From contig DATEMK010000616.1 of assembly GCA_035275625.1 (NCBI GenBank), forward strand, positions 1-5,288: a stretch of 5,288 nucleotides of DNA, written 5' to 3'. Shown here piece by piece: positions 1 to 5,288 of this stretch (positions within the stretch are counted from its first letter, which is position 1; every line of letters starts with the position of its first letter). Position numbers and translations under genes: made by a program. Under the pieces are notes generated by a model. The model ran no database searches. It was not told where the DNA came from and worked only from the letters and a program-made list of their open reading frames with translations. This DNA is from DATEMK01 sp035275625. GTDB taxonomy: Bacteria > Bacteroidota > Bacteroidia > AKYH767-A > OLB10.

Positions 1-129
1 TTTGGATTTAAAAAAGATAGCATTTTAAAAAATAAAAAAAATATGAAAAATGATTTTACGCTGATTATTGAACAGTATTATTTGAAGCCGCTAATTTTTT
101 GGTTTTAGTGGGGAGCGCTGATTCTTGAT

Positions 130-222
130 TTATTGAATCCCAATTGACGATGTAATGCCATCTGTTATATTCATTAATTTATTTCCATCATAATTGTAAG
201 TAAGTTCAAGCGGGTCGTGGGT
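130..222 (-). pseudogene. RHS/YD-repeat protein remnant
   Basis: The minus strand encodes about 30 residues containing LELTYNYDGNKLMNITDG, which fits the YD/RHS repeat pattern (xYxYDxxGNxLxxIxD). The fragment follows directly after the stop codon at 223-225, has no start codon of its own in that position, and ends at a TAA at 130-132. No further repeat is readable between 1 and 129. Intact RHS proteins are long secreted or surface polypeptides made of many such repeats, often carrying variable C-terminal toxins. A single orphan repeat is therefore a leftover of recombination or decay, not a gene. It lies in the same frame as the outer parts of the broken gene upstream, which may be chance. 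The motif call is strong but rests on one repeat. Confidence 0.55.
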
Positions 223-786
223 TTAGACTAATTGAAGGAATAGAATTAGTTTCTTCTGTGCAAAAATTATTTCCACTTCAGCGTTACCCACAGTTTTGGT
301 TATCAGAGAAAATTTGATTTCTTTAAAGTTTTCAATTTTCAATTTATTTTTCAAAATAATATCTGTGGCATAATGCCCTCCTGAAATACTGCTTAAAAAA
401 TCATTGAATTTTATTCTACCATCCACTTCTATTTTTAAAGAAGCAGTATTTAGCGAACCATTATTAAAATTGCAGGGGAATCTGGATTTTAATTTAATAA
501 AATGAACTTTTTTATCTTCGGGTGATAAATGGAATTGTATTCCTGTTTTATAAAAGAAGGCTCATCGGTTTTCGGAATTAATTGGTGCGGTAAATCCATA
601 ACTGAAATTTTTACAAAATAATAATTTTTGCGATTGTTGAGTCTTTCTCCGGCCATGATCACAATATCGTGCATGGGAAATAGTTTTTAACTTTTGAGGC
701 GTTGGATCTTTAAAATATTCAAAAATGGAATAGGATGGACCAAAACGAAGATTATGACTATTCAAAAAGATTTTTGAACCGAACAA
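223..786 (-). pseudogene. broken hypothetical gene downstream of the cysteine peptidase
   Basis: I do not recognise the product. The frame opens with a TTG at 786, directly after the peptidase stop codon. GGGAG five bases upstream offers possible translational coupling. Protein-like sequence runs in that frame to about position 665 (SKIFLNSHNLRFGPSYSIFE and onward). It then continues in another frame from about 674 to 550 (MAGERLNNRKNYYFVKISVM, DLPHQLIPKTDEPSFIK). It returns to the first frame for HLSPEDKKVHFIKLKSRF through KTVGNAEVEIIFA, stopping at 223. Read straight through, the first frame meets TGA at 562-564 and its middle is low-quality sequence. One indel near 650-690 and a compensating one near 545-560 would restore about 187 residues. 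The alternative is two sequencing errors in an intact gene, or several unrelated small frames. The predicted product has no signal peptide or membrane segment. Confidence 0.5.
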
Positions 787-1944
787 TTAAGCTCCCATAG
801 TATCATCCATACCTTTCAGGCCAGAGGCAACTTTCTTCAGTAAATCAAAGAATTCCTTTTCAGAATAAACTTTGTTATAATCAAAAATATCTTTGTACAG
901 ATGCCTGATTAATGTTATGCTATTTTTATCCTTTCCTTCGCGATGCAGCCAAAGAGCCTCAATATTCAACGCAGGAACGCGGATATGTCTTAGTTCGGGT
1001 AGATTTTTATCATCAGAGGAAACATTTTTAAGCCGCTCGAGGCCCTGGTCAATTAACCCAAAATATTTTTCATCAGTGTTTATTTCCTTTAATCCGGGAC
1101 TTTGTTCATCAGGACTCAACTCATACAACGCTTTCGGATCATTATTTTTCAGCCGGATAATACGAAGGGCAGATGCTGATGATGGGAGTGTAAGGCTCCT
1201 ATTGCTTTTCAGATCATTTAAGCCAATGTTATATGAATAGTGTGGCAGTGCAAATGCCATTTCATCTTGCTTTTCTCTCAGTGATACAGGACCGATCGGG
1301 TCAATAACAGGAGGACCATCGTATATAGGGTCAAGCAGTAATTTATTAAAAACTAAATCTTTGAACCACATGATATAATAATATTTTTTAGTATAGTAAG
1401 AATGAGTCCACATCCCGCTACCTTTATAATTAGTAGAAAAATCATTGTAAGTCAGAACACTTTTTCCATATATAGGATCGTCAATGTGTAAATATTCTGT
1501 CGATCCAAATTTAGAGACTCCGTAAATAACCATAAAATGCCCACCACCACCACTCCATCCTATGCGTGCTCCAATAACAAGACCATTTTCAATTTCTGCT
1601 TTTACTGTATCCCATGTTAAAGTACCCGAAACAATAGTATTAAAATTATGCGTACGAGTTAGGGCTCTGTCGAGATAATAGGGAACATTGCAACCCGTAG
1701 GAAGTGGTGAATTACAACAAGTAAGACTCAGTTCATCTGCTGCAATTTTACATTGTGTCCATGGGCTTAAATGTGAATAAAAATGTGAAACACTTTTAGA
1801 GGTTGCGGCCCAGCACCAATTTGATTGAGTTTGAGCCTCCATATTAAATGGAAGTTCATTCCATAAAAAAAATCTAAGTATAAGATTTTGATCAATTTTT
1901 TTTTGGAGATAAATTCTCTCTGTAAGATTAAACAAGTAAGCCAT
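787..1944 (-). CDS. papain-like cysteine peptidase, AvrRpt2/C70-like
   Basis: The 385-residue product has a papain-fold core at about residues 30-200. It contains LPFNMEAQTQSNWCWAA with the nucleophile Cys44 and an oxyanion-hole Gln38 six residues before it, as in papain. The catalytic His136 lies in GWSGGGGHFMVIYG, and Asp155/Asp156 in HIDDPIYGKS supply the third residue. Four other cysteines (65, 76, 77, 85) lie between Cys44 and His136. Residues about 205-385 form a separate charged, probably helical region that I cannot assign. There is no signal peptide, so the substrate and the site of action (cytosol, or export by another route) are unknown. The core resembles the bacterial AvrRpt2-type C70 peptidases. 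A start at Met35 would cut into the conserved LPFN segment, so the ATG at 1944 is preferred; it also lies 37 bp from a candidate promoter. The gene has no Shine-Dalgarno sequence. It is probably resident chromosome rather than part of the element to the right. Confidence 0.88.
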   Translation of the reverse strand: MAYLFNLTERIYLQKKIDQNLILRFFLWNELPFNMEAQTQSNWCWAATSKSVSHFYSHLSPWTQCKIAADELSLTCCNSPLPTGCNVPYYLDRALTRTHNFNTIVSGTLTWDTVKAEIENGLVIGARIGWSGGGGHFMVIYGVSKFGSTEYLHIDDPIYGKSVLTYNDFSTNYKGSGMWTHSYYTKKYYYIMWFKDLVFNKLLLDPIYDGPPVIDPIGPVSLREKQDEMAFALPHYSYNIGLNDLKSNRSLTLPSSASALRIIRLKNNDPKALYELSPDEQSPGLKEINTDEKYFGLIDQGLERLKNVSSDDKNLPELRHIRVPALNIEALWLHREGKDKNSITLIRHLYKDIFDYNKVYSEKEFFDLLKKVASGLKGMDDTMGA

Positions 1945-1981
1945 TTTAATACATTTTAGTTGTCATTTAAAAAATATACTG

Positions 1982-1989
1982 CAAAACTA
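1982..1989 (-). promoter_or_regulatory. candidate -7 element of the peptidase gene
   Basis: On the minus strand the sequence reads TAGTTTTG, an exact match to the Bacteroidota -7 consensus TAnnTTTG, 37 bp upstream of the peptidase ATG. No clear TTG -33 element is found about 19-21 bp further upstream, so recognition may depend on an activator. The paired boxes at 2022-2051 are well placed for one. Confidence 0.45.
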
Positions 1990-2021
1990 ATATATTGCTT
2001 TGTATAAATCCGTTGCGGGTT

Positions 2022-2051
2022 TTACGTATTTTGTTATGGGAATTACGTATT
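2022..2051. promoter_or_regulatory. paired TTACGTATT boxes, possible operator
   Basis: Identical 9-mers TTACGTATT occur at 2022-2030 and 2043-2051, a period of 21 bp or two helical turns, so both would lie on the same face of the DNA. Each contains the palindrome TACGTA. They sit about 47-76 bp upstream of the expected transcription start of the peptidase gene, a usual place for an activator. The binding protein is unknown. Confidence 0.4.
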
Positions 2052-2233
2052 CTTCTTTTGTTTAATATTCACACAAATATTCCTCAAAAGGGCTGTGGCC
2101 AAATCAGAAACTTGAACAAATAATAAATAATTCAAAACAACAACAAGTAAACTTGGAGGTAGAACAATGAAAACTGAAAATTTCCGCACCTTGTATTGTT
2201 TTTTAGGGTCTTTAAAACGCTTCTATTGGAAAC

Positions 2234-2276
2234 AAAAAAAGGCTGCAACCGCTTTAAAATTAGCTGTTTCAGCCTT
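2234..2276 (-). terminator. rho-independent terminator of tRNA-Leu
   Basis: On the minus strand AAGGCTG pairs with CAGCCTT. Inside this, AAC pairs with GTT and GCT with AGC, with single A-G mismatches, closing on an AT-rich loop of about 8 bases. The hairpin is followed by a run of seven T. It starts two to three bases after the tRNA 3' end, so it is the natural terminator of the tRNA gene, retained on the chromosomal side. Confidence 0.75.
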
Positions 2277-2277
2277 G

Positions 2278-2336
2278 TACCCGGGACGGGAATCGAACCC
2301 GTACAGCCTCAACGGCCACAGGATTTTAAGTCCTGC
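2278..2336 (-). pseudogene. 3' fragment of tRNA-Leu(UAA), element attachment site
   Basis: On the minus strand the fragment reads, in order: anticodon stem CAGGA/TCCTG around the loop CTTAAAA (anticodon UAA at 2326-2328), a long variable arm at 2303-2318 typical of tRNA-Leu, T arm ACGGG-TTCGATT-CCCGT, 3' acceptor strand CCCGGGT and discriminator A at 2278. CCA is not encoded. The D arm and 5' acceptor strand are absent: to the right of 2336 the sequence becomes unrelated AT-rich DNA, with no trace of a GGTAGAC-type D arm. A tRNA gene cut at the anticodon stem is the usual scar of a site-specific integrative element, which rebuilds an intact tRNA at its far end. By polarity, the DNA 3' of the fragment (left) is the original chromosome and the DNA 5' of it (right) is the element. 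Confidence 0.85.
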
Positions 2337-2376
2337 AACTTTTATTGAAAATCAATTTATTACGGTCTTAATACCC

Positions 2377-2397
2377 TGCATTTTGGTGCAAAATGCA
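2377..2397. repeat. perfect inverted repeat near the attachment site
   Basis: TGCATTTT and AAAATGCA form a perfect 8-bp inverted repeat around a 5-base centre (GGTGC). It lies between the tRNA fragment and the first element gene. There is no T run, so it is more likely a protein-binding site than a terminator. Confidence 0.5.
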
Positions 2398-2477
2398 ACA
2401 ATTCCGCACCTTATTTCCGCACTCTTTCAGCACTCCGAATTCACTCAAATATTTCACAATTTAAATCTTATTATCAA

Positions 2478-3080
2478 ATGAAAAAATCAACACAATCCAC
2501 CCAGCAAAAAGGCAAAAAAGAAAACCAACTGGTATTTCTTGAATACGAAAAACCAACAGCAAATGGACACTTCATGACCATAATGGATTCCTACCGCAAT
2601 ATAATCGGAAGGGTTAATAAAAGTTTTAATGACCAGACGATGAAGTACGAATATGCTGCCTATGATCATGCAGGAAATCCTTTTACAAAAGGAGAAAAGA
2701 TTTCACAGGTCAAAAGCGAATTTATTAATAACAGAGAAGAGCTTTTAGAGAATGCACATCAAAGAAGAATCGCAAGCAAGGAAAAATCGAAACAAATGTC
2801 GAATGAAAAATCACTGAGCATGCAGAAACCGGATAGAACCAAAGAAAGAAAGAACGAAATCGAAAAGTTGCGTGGAAAGACAGGAACAGAAAAACAAAAT
2901 GAGAAATCGTTTTCAAATAGGAGTCTGAATTCGAATGAAAAGGTATTCGATAATAAGACCTACAAGAGTATAGATTACAATTTGGATGAAGAAGAAAGTC
3001 GGCGAGAAATCAAACGAGTATTGAATATCTTACGCAATGGCAGAGATCAAAATAAAGACGAAAGGAATTTAGATCGTTAA
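2478..3080 (+). CDS. hypothetical lysine-rich protein, first gene of the transfer operon
   Basis: I do not recognise this family. The product has 200 residues, no signal peptide and no membrane segment. A short basic N-terminus is followed by a compact-looking region at about residues 17-75 (LVFLEYEKPTANGHFMTIMD, then YEYAAYDHAGNPF). Residues about 85-160 are dominated by Lys, Glu, Ser, Asn and Gln and are probably disordered, and a charged helical tail closes the protein (EEESRREIKRVLNIL). Such composition suits a DNA-binding or scaffold role near the coupling machinery, but this is inference only. It is the first gene inside the element, 141 bp from the tRNA fragment. No Shine-Dalgarno sequence and no TAnnTTTG promoter could be found upstream. 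The gene is followed after 30 bp by the membrane-protein gene in the same direction. Confidence 0.8.
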   Translation: MKKSTQSTQQKGKKENQLVFLEYEKPTANGHFMTIMDSYRNIIGRVNKSFNDQTMKYEYAAYDHAGNPFTKGEKISQVKSEFINNREELLENAHQRRIASKEKSKQMSNEKSLSMQKPDRTKERKNEIEKLRGKTGTEKQNEKSFSNRSLNSNEKVFDNKTYKSIDYNLDEEESRREIKRVLNILRNGRDQNKDERNLDR

Positions 3081-3110
3081 ATCAATTTATAACTCCAAAA
3101 ATCATAAAAA

Positions 3111-4196
3111 ATGAAAAATAAAACACAATCAATCGTTGTAATTCGAGAAGAGCATGATGCTGTCTTGGAAAATTTAATCCAAAGGGCTCACACTGACTTG
3201 AAAGAACTGGCAAAAAAAAATGGTGAGCATTACGCAAAACGTAACCAGCCTAATGTCTCAGGAGACAAACTCATGAACTATACGGGAGTATTCAAAACCG
3301 GCTATGAAAAAGTGGCTGCTGAAATCTCGTGCCATCTTCAACCACAATCCCATCTTCCTGAAGGAAAGATGGACATTGATTTTCATAAAGAGAAAGATGC
3401 AGGGTTAAACAAACAAATTCAAAATCTAGAACATGAGATTCATAAATCTGAATATGAACTCGGAAGTTATAATCCAAAACCGATTTCAAACAGGATAAAG
3501 CTGGCAATGATTGTAACCATTATCATAATGCTTGGCGACACACTTTTTAATACCAAGTCATTCCAGATTATCGGAGAAAGTCTTCTGTTTGCGTGTGTAC
3601 TTTCGGTCTGTATTTCAATTGCAGTCCTTGCTTTTTCACACATCGTTCCATTTTTGTATAAGGCTGCAAAAACGAAATTTAAAAAACGGGTGATACTTAT
3701 TGGCTCACTGTTAATTGTAACCGGATTATTTTCTGCTCTTGCAGTTTTCCGGACCACTTACCTTGCAAGCCATGATGTGCATATTTCTCCCGTATATTTT
3801 GTGCTGATAAATCTCTTTTTCTTTATTGTAGCAACACTCCTCTCATATTACATTCTTCCCACCTGGCAGGAAATAAAACAAAATGCACAAAAGAAAAAAA
3901 TGCTTGATGAGATTGAAAAGCAGAAAAGTCATCTCAGCCAGTTAAAGGCAGAAAAGGAAAAGAATAAAGCAACCCTGCACGATAACTCAAAAGGACGAGT
4001 ACGAATAATTTTTTATGCGAATTATTCAAATGAATTGATTCGAAAAATGTACAAAGAAACGGTTGAAACTTTCAAAAGCACCAATCTCCGATGTCGTGAA
4101 GATCATTGTGTGCCCGATTGTTTTTCAGAAATAGTTTCTGAACCGGACATGGAAGATATTATGGTATTGCTTAATAAAAATCATAAAGAACAATGA
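3111..4196 (+). CDS. hypothetical four-helix membrane protein with coiled coil
   Basis: The family is not recognised. The 361-residue product has a soluble N-terminal part (1-125) with a helical, coiled-coil-like stretch at about 95-117. Four hydrophobic segments follow at about 128-146, 154-176, 193-213 and 227-250. A second charged coiled coil lies at about 255-288, and a small C-terminal domain starts at GRVRIIFYANY (295). That domain contains a cysteine cluster, Cys328, Cys333 and Cys337 (RCREDHCVPDC). The layout, with soluble coils on both sides of a membrane core, suggests an inner-membrane scaffold whose C-terminal domain faces the cytoplasm. Its stop codon overlaps the next start as ATGA (4193-4196), so translation is probably coupled. 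The position before a VirD4-like gene points to a role in a transfer apparatus. It does not look like a recognisable VirB component. Confidence 0.85.
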   Translation: MKNKTQSIVVIREEHDAVLENLIQRAHTDLKELAKKNGEHYAKRNQPNVSGDKLMNYTGVFKTGYEKVAAEISCHLQPQSHLPEGKMDIDFHKEKDAGLNKQIQNLEHEIHKSEYELGSYNPKPISNRIKLAMIVTIIIMLGDTLFNTKSFQIIGESLLFACVLSVCISIAVLAFSHIVPFLYKAAKTKFKKRVILIGSLLIVTGLFSALAVFRTTYLASHDVHISPVYFVLINLFFFIVATLLSYYILPTWQEIKQNAQKKKMLDEIEKQKSHLSQLKAEKEKNKATLHDNSKGRVRIIFYANYSNELIRKMYKETVETFKSTNLRCREDHCVPDCFSEIVSEPDMEDIMVLLNKNHKEQ

Positions 4197-4903
4197 AAAC
4201 CGCACTTGTTTTTATTTGCCTTCTTGTCATTGGAGCTTTAATATGCGTTTTTACTTATCAAACTCCGTCAACTACAGAAATTACTGTATTCCGCGATGTA
4301 ACGGATAAATATTTATCAAGGCCGGAAGCAACCGAAATTCTTTCACTGTATAATTTTTCTTCTGAATATAAATGGAACGGAGGCATATTCCGCTATTCCA
4401 CATTGAGTGATATAAGTTATAACAGCATTTCAGAAATAACAATTAATGCTGAAAATAAATGGCTTTCCAACGAACCTGAAAGGGATAAAGAAATAAAAAA
4501 ATTTATGGAGAAGATATCCGACATAACCAGTCAGGAGGATAGCATAGGAAAAATGCATTCATCAGTCTATCTTCCGCTTGCAAGGGAATTAAAGCGTTTA
4601 AGCAAAAGCGACTCCGAAAGAAGGATAGTTATTATTTACAGCGATCTCATGGAAAATGATCCAGATGTTTCGCTGTATGAGAAAAAGGAATTTGAACTGC
4701 TTACATCCAACCCGGGTTCATTGGTGAAACTCTTTAAAAGCAAGGAACCTCTTCCATCGCTTTCAGGAATTGAAATTTACATTGTGTACCGACCTTCAGA
4801 TGTTGCGAAGGATGCAGAATTCAGGGTAGTTTCTGAATTCTACAGAAAGATGCTTGAGCGGAATGGGGCAAGAGTCAACATTTCAGCAAACCTGGCAAAT
4901 TGA
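4193..4903 (+). CDS. membrane-anchored hypothetical protein, possible degenerate VWA fold
   Basis: The 236-residue product starts with one hydrophobic segment (about 4-21), a signal anchor or signal peptide. Cys18 lacks a proper lipobox (ALIC), so a lipoprotein is unlikely. The rest is soluble and probably periplasmic. The order of elements resembles a von Willebrand factor A fold: a beta strand ending in an acidic turn (TEITVFRDVTDKY, Asp35/Thr37/Asp38), a helix with SSVYLPLARELKRL (123-136), a strand with RRIVIIYSDLMEN (Asp151), and a strand GIEIYIVYRPSD. The first motif matches only part of the metal-site signature DxSxS, so metal binding may be lost. The assignment is inferred from pattern, not from a clear family match. 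The start overlaps the previous stop by 4 bp and the next gene follows after 10 bp, so all belong to one transcript. Confidence 0.82.
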   Translation: MKTALVFICLLVIGALICVFTYQTPSTTEITVFRDVTDKYLSRPEATEILSLYNFSSEYKWNGGIFRYSTLSDISYNSISEITINAENKWLSNEPERDKEIKKFMEKISDITSQEDSIGKMHSSVYLPLARELKRLSKSDSERRIVIIYSDLMENDPDVSLYEKKEFELLTSNPGSLVKLFKSKEPLPSLSGIEIYIVYRPSDVAKDAEFRVVSEFYRKMLERNGARVNISANLAN

Positions 4904-4913
4904 AATACCGGGA

Positions 4914-5063
4914 ATGGTAAAGAGGATTGTTCTTTTCCTGCTAAGACTTGCAATACGAATAATTCTGATTATCCTGTGGATGGTATTACGATTTGCCGAG
5001 TTGCTCTTTGGAAATTTAGGAAGATGGCTAAAGGATATTATCAGTAAACCTTTAAAATTATGA
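4914..5063 (+). CDS. small membrane peptide
   Basis: This 49-residue product has one long hydrophobic helix (about residues 4-34) interrupted by Arg11, Arg15 and Arg26, and a short basic amphipathic tail ending in ISKPLKL. The ATG at 4914 is chosen because it lies 10 bp after the preceding stop and follows a purine-rich CGGGA. Starts further upstream (TTG at 4854 or ATG at 4863) would overlap the coding end of the previous gene by about 40-50 bp and add only polar residues. Its stop overlaps the next start as ATGA. A peptide of this size next to a VirD4-like gene could be a small membrane partner of the coupling protein, but no family is recognised. Confidence 0.6.
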   Translation: MVKRIVLFLLRLAIRIILIILWMVLRFAELLFGNLGRWLKDIISKPLKL

Positions 5064-5288
5064 TTGACCAACTTTTTAAACTGATTTTCCAAATCCTTGA
5101 ATCCTTATTCGGTTTTATTTTTGAATTTTTTGAAGTCCTAATTTCAGGAATTCCAAGAAAGAATAAAGGCTACACAGCAGAATTTGCTCCCGTCAGTTCA
5201 CTTTTTTCAAAACATCACAATGGCTTTTGTCTTACCGGCAAAAAAAATTTATCAGTCAAGCTCTCCTATCAAAATGCTCTTGTCATAG
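5060..5288 (+). CDS. VirD4/TraG-type coupling ATPase, N-terminal part
   Basis: The gene starts with an ATG that overlaps the preceding stop by 4 bp and runs off the right edge after 76 codons. Residues about 4-31 are strongly hydrophobic and aromatic, a membrane anchor. The segment NGFCLTGKKNLSVK, followed by SYQNALVI at the very edge, resembles the stretch directly before the Walker A motif in VirD4/TraG-like conjugative coupling proteins of Bacteroidota (usually NALVIG followed by a GKT/GKS loop). Such proteins are hexameric inner-membrane ATPases that bring the relaxase-DNA complex to a type IV secretion channel. The Walker motifs themselves are outside the window, so the assignment rests on the pre-Walker sequence, the anchor and the gene context. 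Another P-loop ATPase of a secretion system remains possible. Confidence 0.6.
   Translation, partial: MIDQLFKLIFQILESLFGFIFEFFEVLISGIPRKNKGYTAEFAPVSSLFSKHHNGFCLTGKKNLSVKLSYQNALVI

Larger units (their letters stand above)
1945..2233. other. intergenic region between peptidase gene and tRNA terminator
   Basis: I see no credible gene here. It holds the peptidase promoter, the paired TTACGTATT boxes, one copy of TTCCGCACCTT (2182-2192) and a strong GGAGG (2155-2159) eight bases before an ATG at 2167. The frame from that ATG runs through the tRNA terminator and antisense to the tRNA fragment, so it is not called as a gene. Confidence 0.5.
2182..2422. repeat. TTCCGCACCTT direct repeats around the tRNA fragment
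   Basis: TTCCGCACCTT occurs at 2182-2192 and 2402-2412. A shorter copy, ATTTCCGCAC, at 2413-2422 is identical to 2180-2189. The copies bracket the tRNA fragment and its terminator and have the same orientation. They could be arm-type binding sites for an integrase or excisionase near the attachment site, but no protein in the window supports this. Confidence 0.35.
2278..5288. mobile_element. end of an integrative, probably conjugative element (partial)
   Basis: The left boundary is the tRNA-Leu fragment; the element continues past the right edge. The reasoning rests on the polarity of the tRNA fragment, the abrupt change to a co-directional gene block, and a last gene that looks like a VirD4/TraG-type coupling protein. 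No integrase, relaxase or VirB4 homologue is visible in this part, so whether the element is self-transmissible or only mobilisable cannot be decided. An intact tRNA-Leu(UAA) on the minus strand is expected at the far right end. Confidence 0.65.

Noticed and set aside
43..108. Plus-strand 21-codon frame with an ATG at the left edge
   Set aside because: It is too short and has no ribosome-binding site, recognised motif or partner gene; AT-rich DNA gives such frames by chance.
893..1240. Plus-strand 115-residue reading frame
   Set aside because: It lies opposite the well-supported peptidase gene and has a serine/arginine/phenylalanine-rich shadow composition with no domain.
2052..2166. Possible second promoter or small RNA gene in the AT-rich stretch before 2167
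   Set aside because: No TAnnTTTG element, stable hairpin or terminator was found on the plus strand.
2337..2477. Possible 5' half of the tRNA-Leu gene, which would make the tRNA intact or intron-containing
   Set aside because: No D-arm sequence and no strand complementary to the acceptor CCCGGGT is present to the right of the fragment; the sequence is AT-rich and unrelated.
2167..2481. A plus-strand 104-residue reading frame with a strong GGAGG eight bases before its ATG
   Set aside because: It runs through the tRNA terminator and antisense to the tRNA fragment. The peptide part YPGRESNPYSLNGHRIL is the familiar translation of a tRNA gene, not a protein. The strong ribosome-binding-like site may be chance or the stub of a lost gene.
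3467..3757. Minus-strand 96-residue reading frame
   Set aside because: It is antisense to the membrane-segment region of the four-helix protein, and its composition is explained by that.
1..5288. CRISPR array or insertion-sequence transposase
   Set aside because: No regularly spaced repeats and no transposase-like reading frame were seen on either strand.

Overview
The window looks like a chromosomal segment of a Bacteroidota bacterium. It is AT-rich, coding starts mostly lack a Shine-Dalgarno sequence, and one gene has a Bacteroidota-type -7 element (TAnnTTTG form) upstream. The species cannot be named from the sequence.

Two unrelated parts meet at a broken tRNA gene. The left part (1-2278) is read as resident chromosome. 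It carries, on the minus strand, a 385-residue papain-like cysteine peptidase of the AvrRpt2/C70 type with its catalytic residues intact. Immediately downstream is a second reading frame that makes sense only if two compensating frameshifts are allowed, so it looks like a decayed gene. Beyond that is a short orphan piece of an RHS/YD-repeat protein. The peptidase has a plausible promoter and, further upstream, two TTACGTATT boxes exactly 21 bp apart.

At 2278-2336 (minus strand) lies the 3' part of a tRNA-Leu(UAA) gene: anticodon arm, variable arm, T arm and 3' acceptor strand. The D arm and 5' acceptor strand are missing. The tRNA terminator is still in place at 2234-2276. This is what is left at one end when an integrative element inserts into a tRNA gene. 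The polarity of the fragment puts the element on the right and the old chromosome on the left.

The right part (2337-5288) fits that reading. It holds five co-directional, tightly packed plus-strand genes: a lysine-rich soluble protein, a four-helix membrane protein with a coiled coil and a C-terminal cysteine cluster, a membrane-anchored protein with a possible degenerate VWA fold, a 49-residue membrane peptide, and the first 76 codons of what looks like a VirD4/TraG-type coupling ATPase, cut off just before the expected Walker A motif. Three of the junctions are overlaps or gaps of 10 bp or less, which suggests one transfer operon. The first four genes are not families I recognise. They are the most likely undescribed content: an uncharacterised membrane module encoded directly before a conjugation ATPase. 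No integrase or relaxase is visible, and the other end of the element is outside the window.
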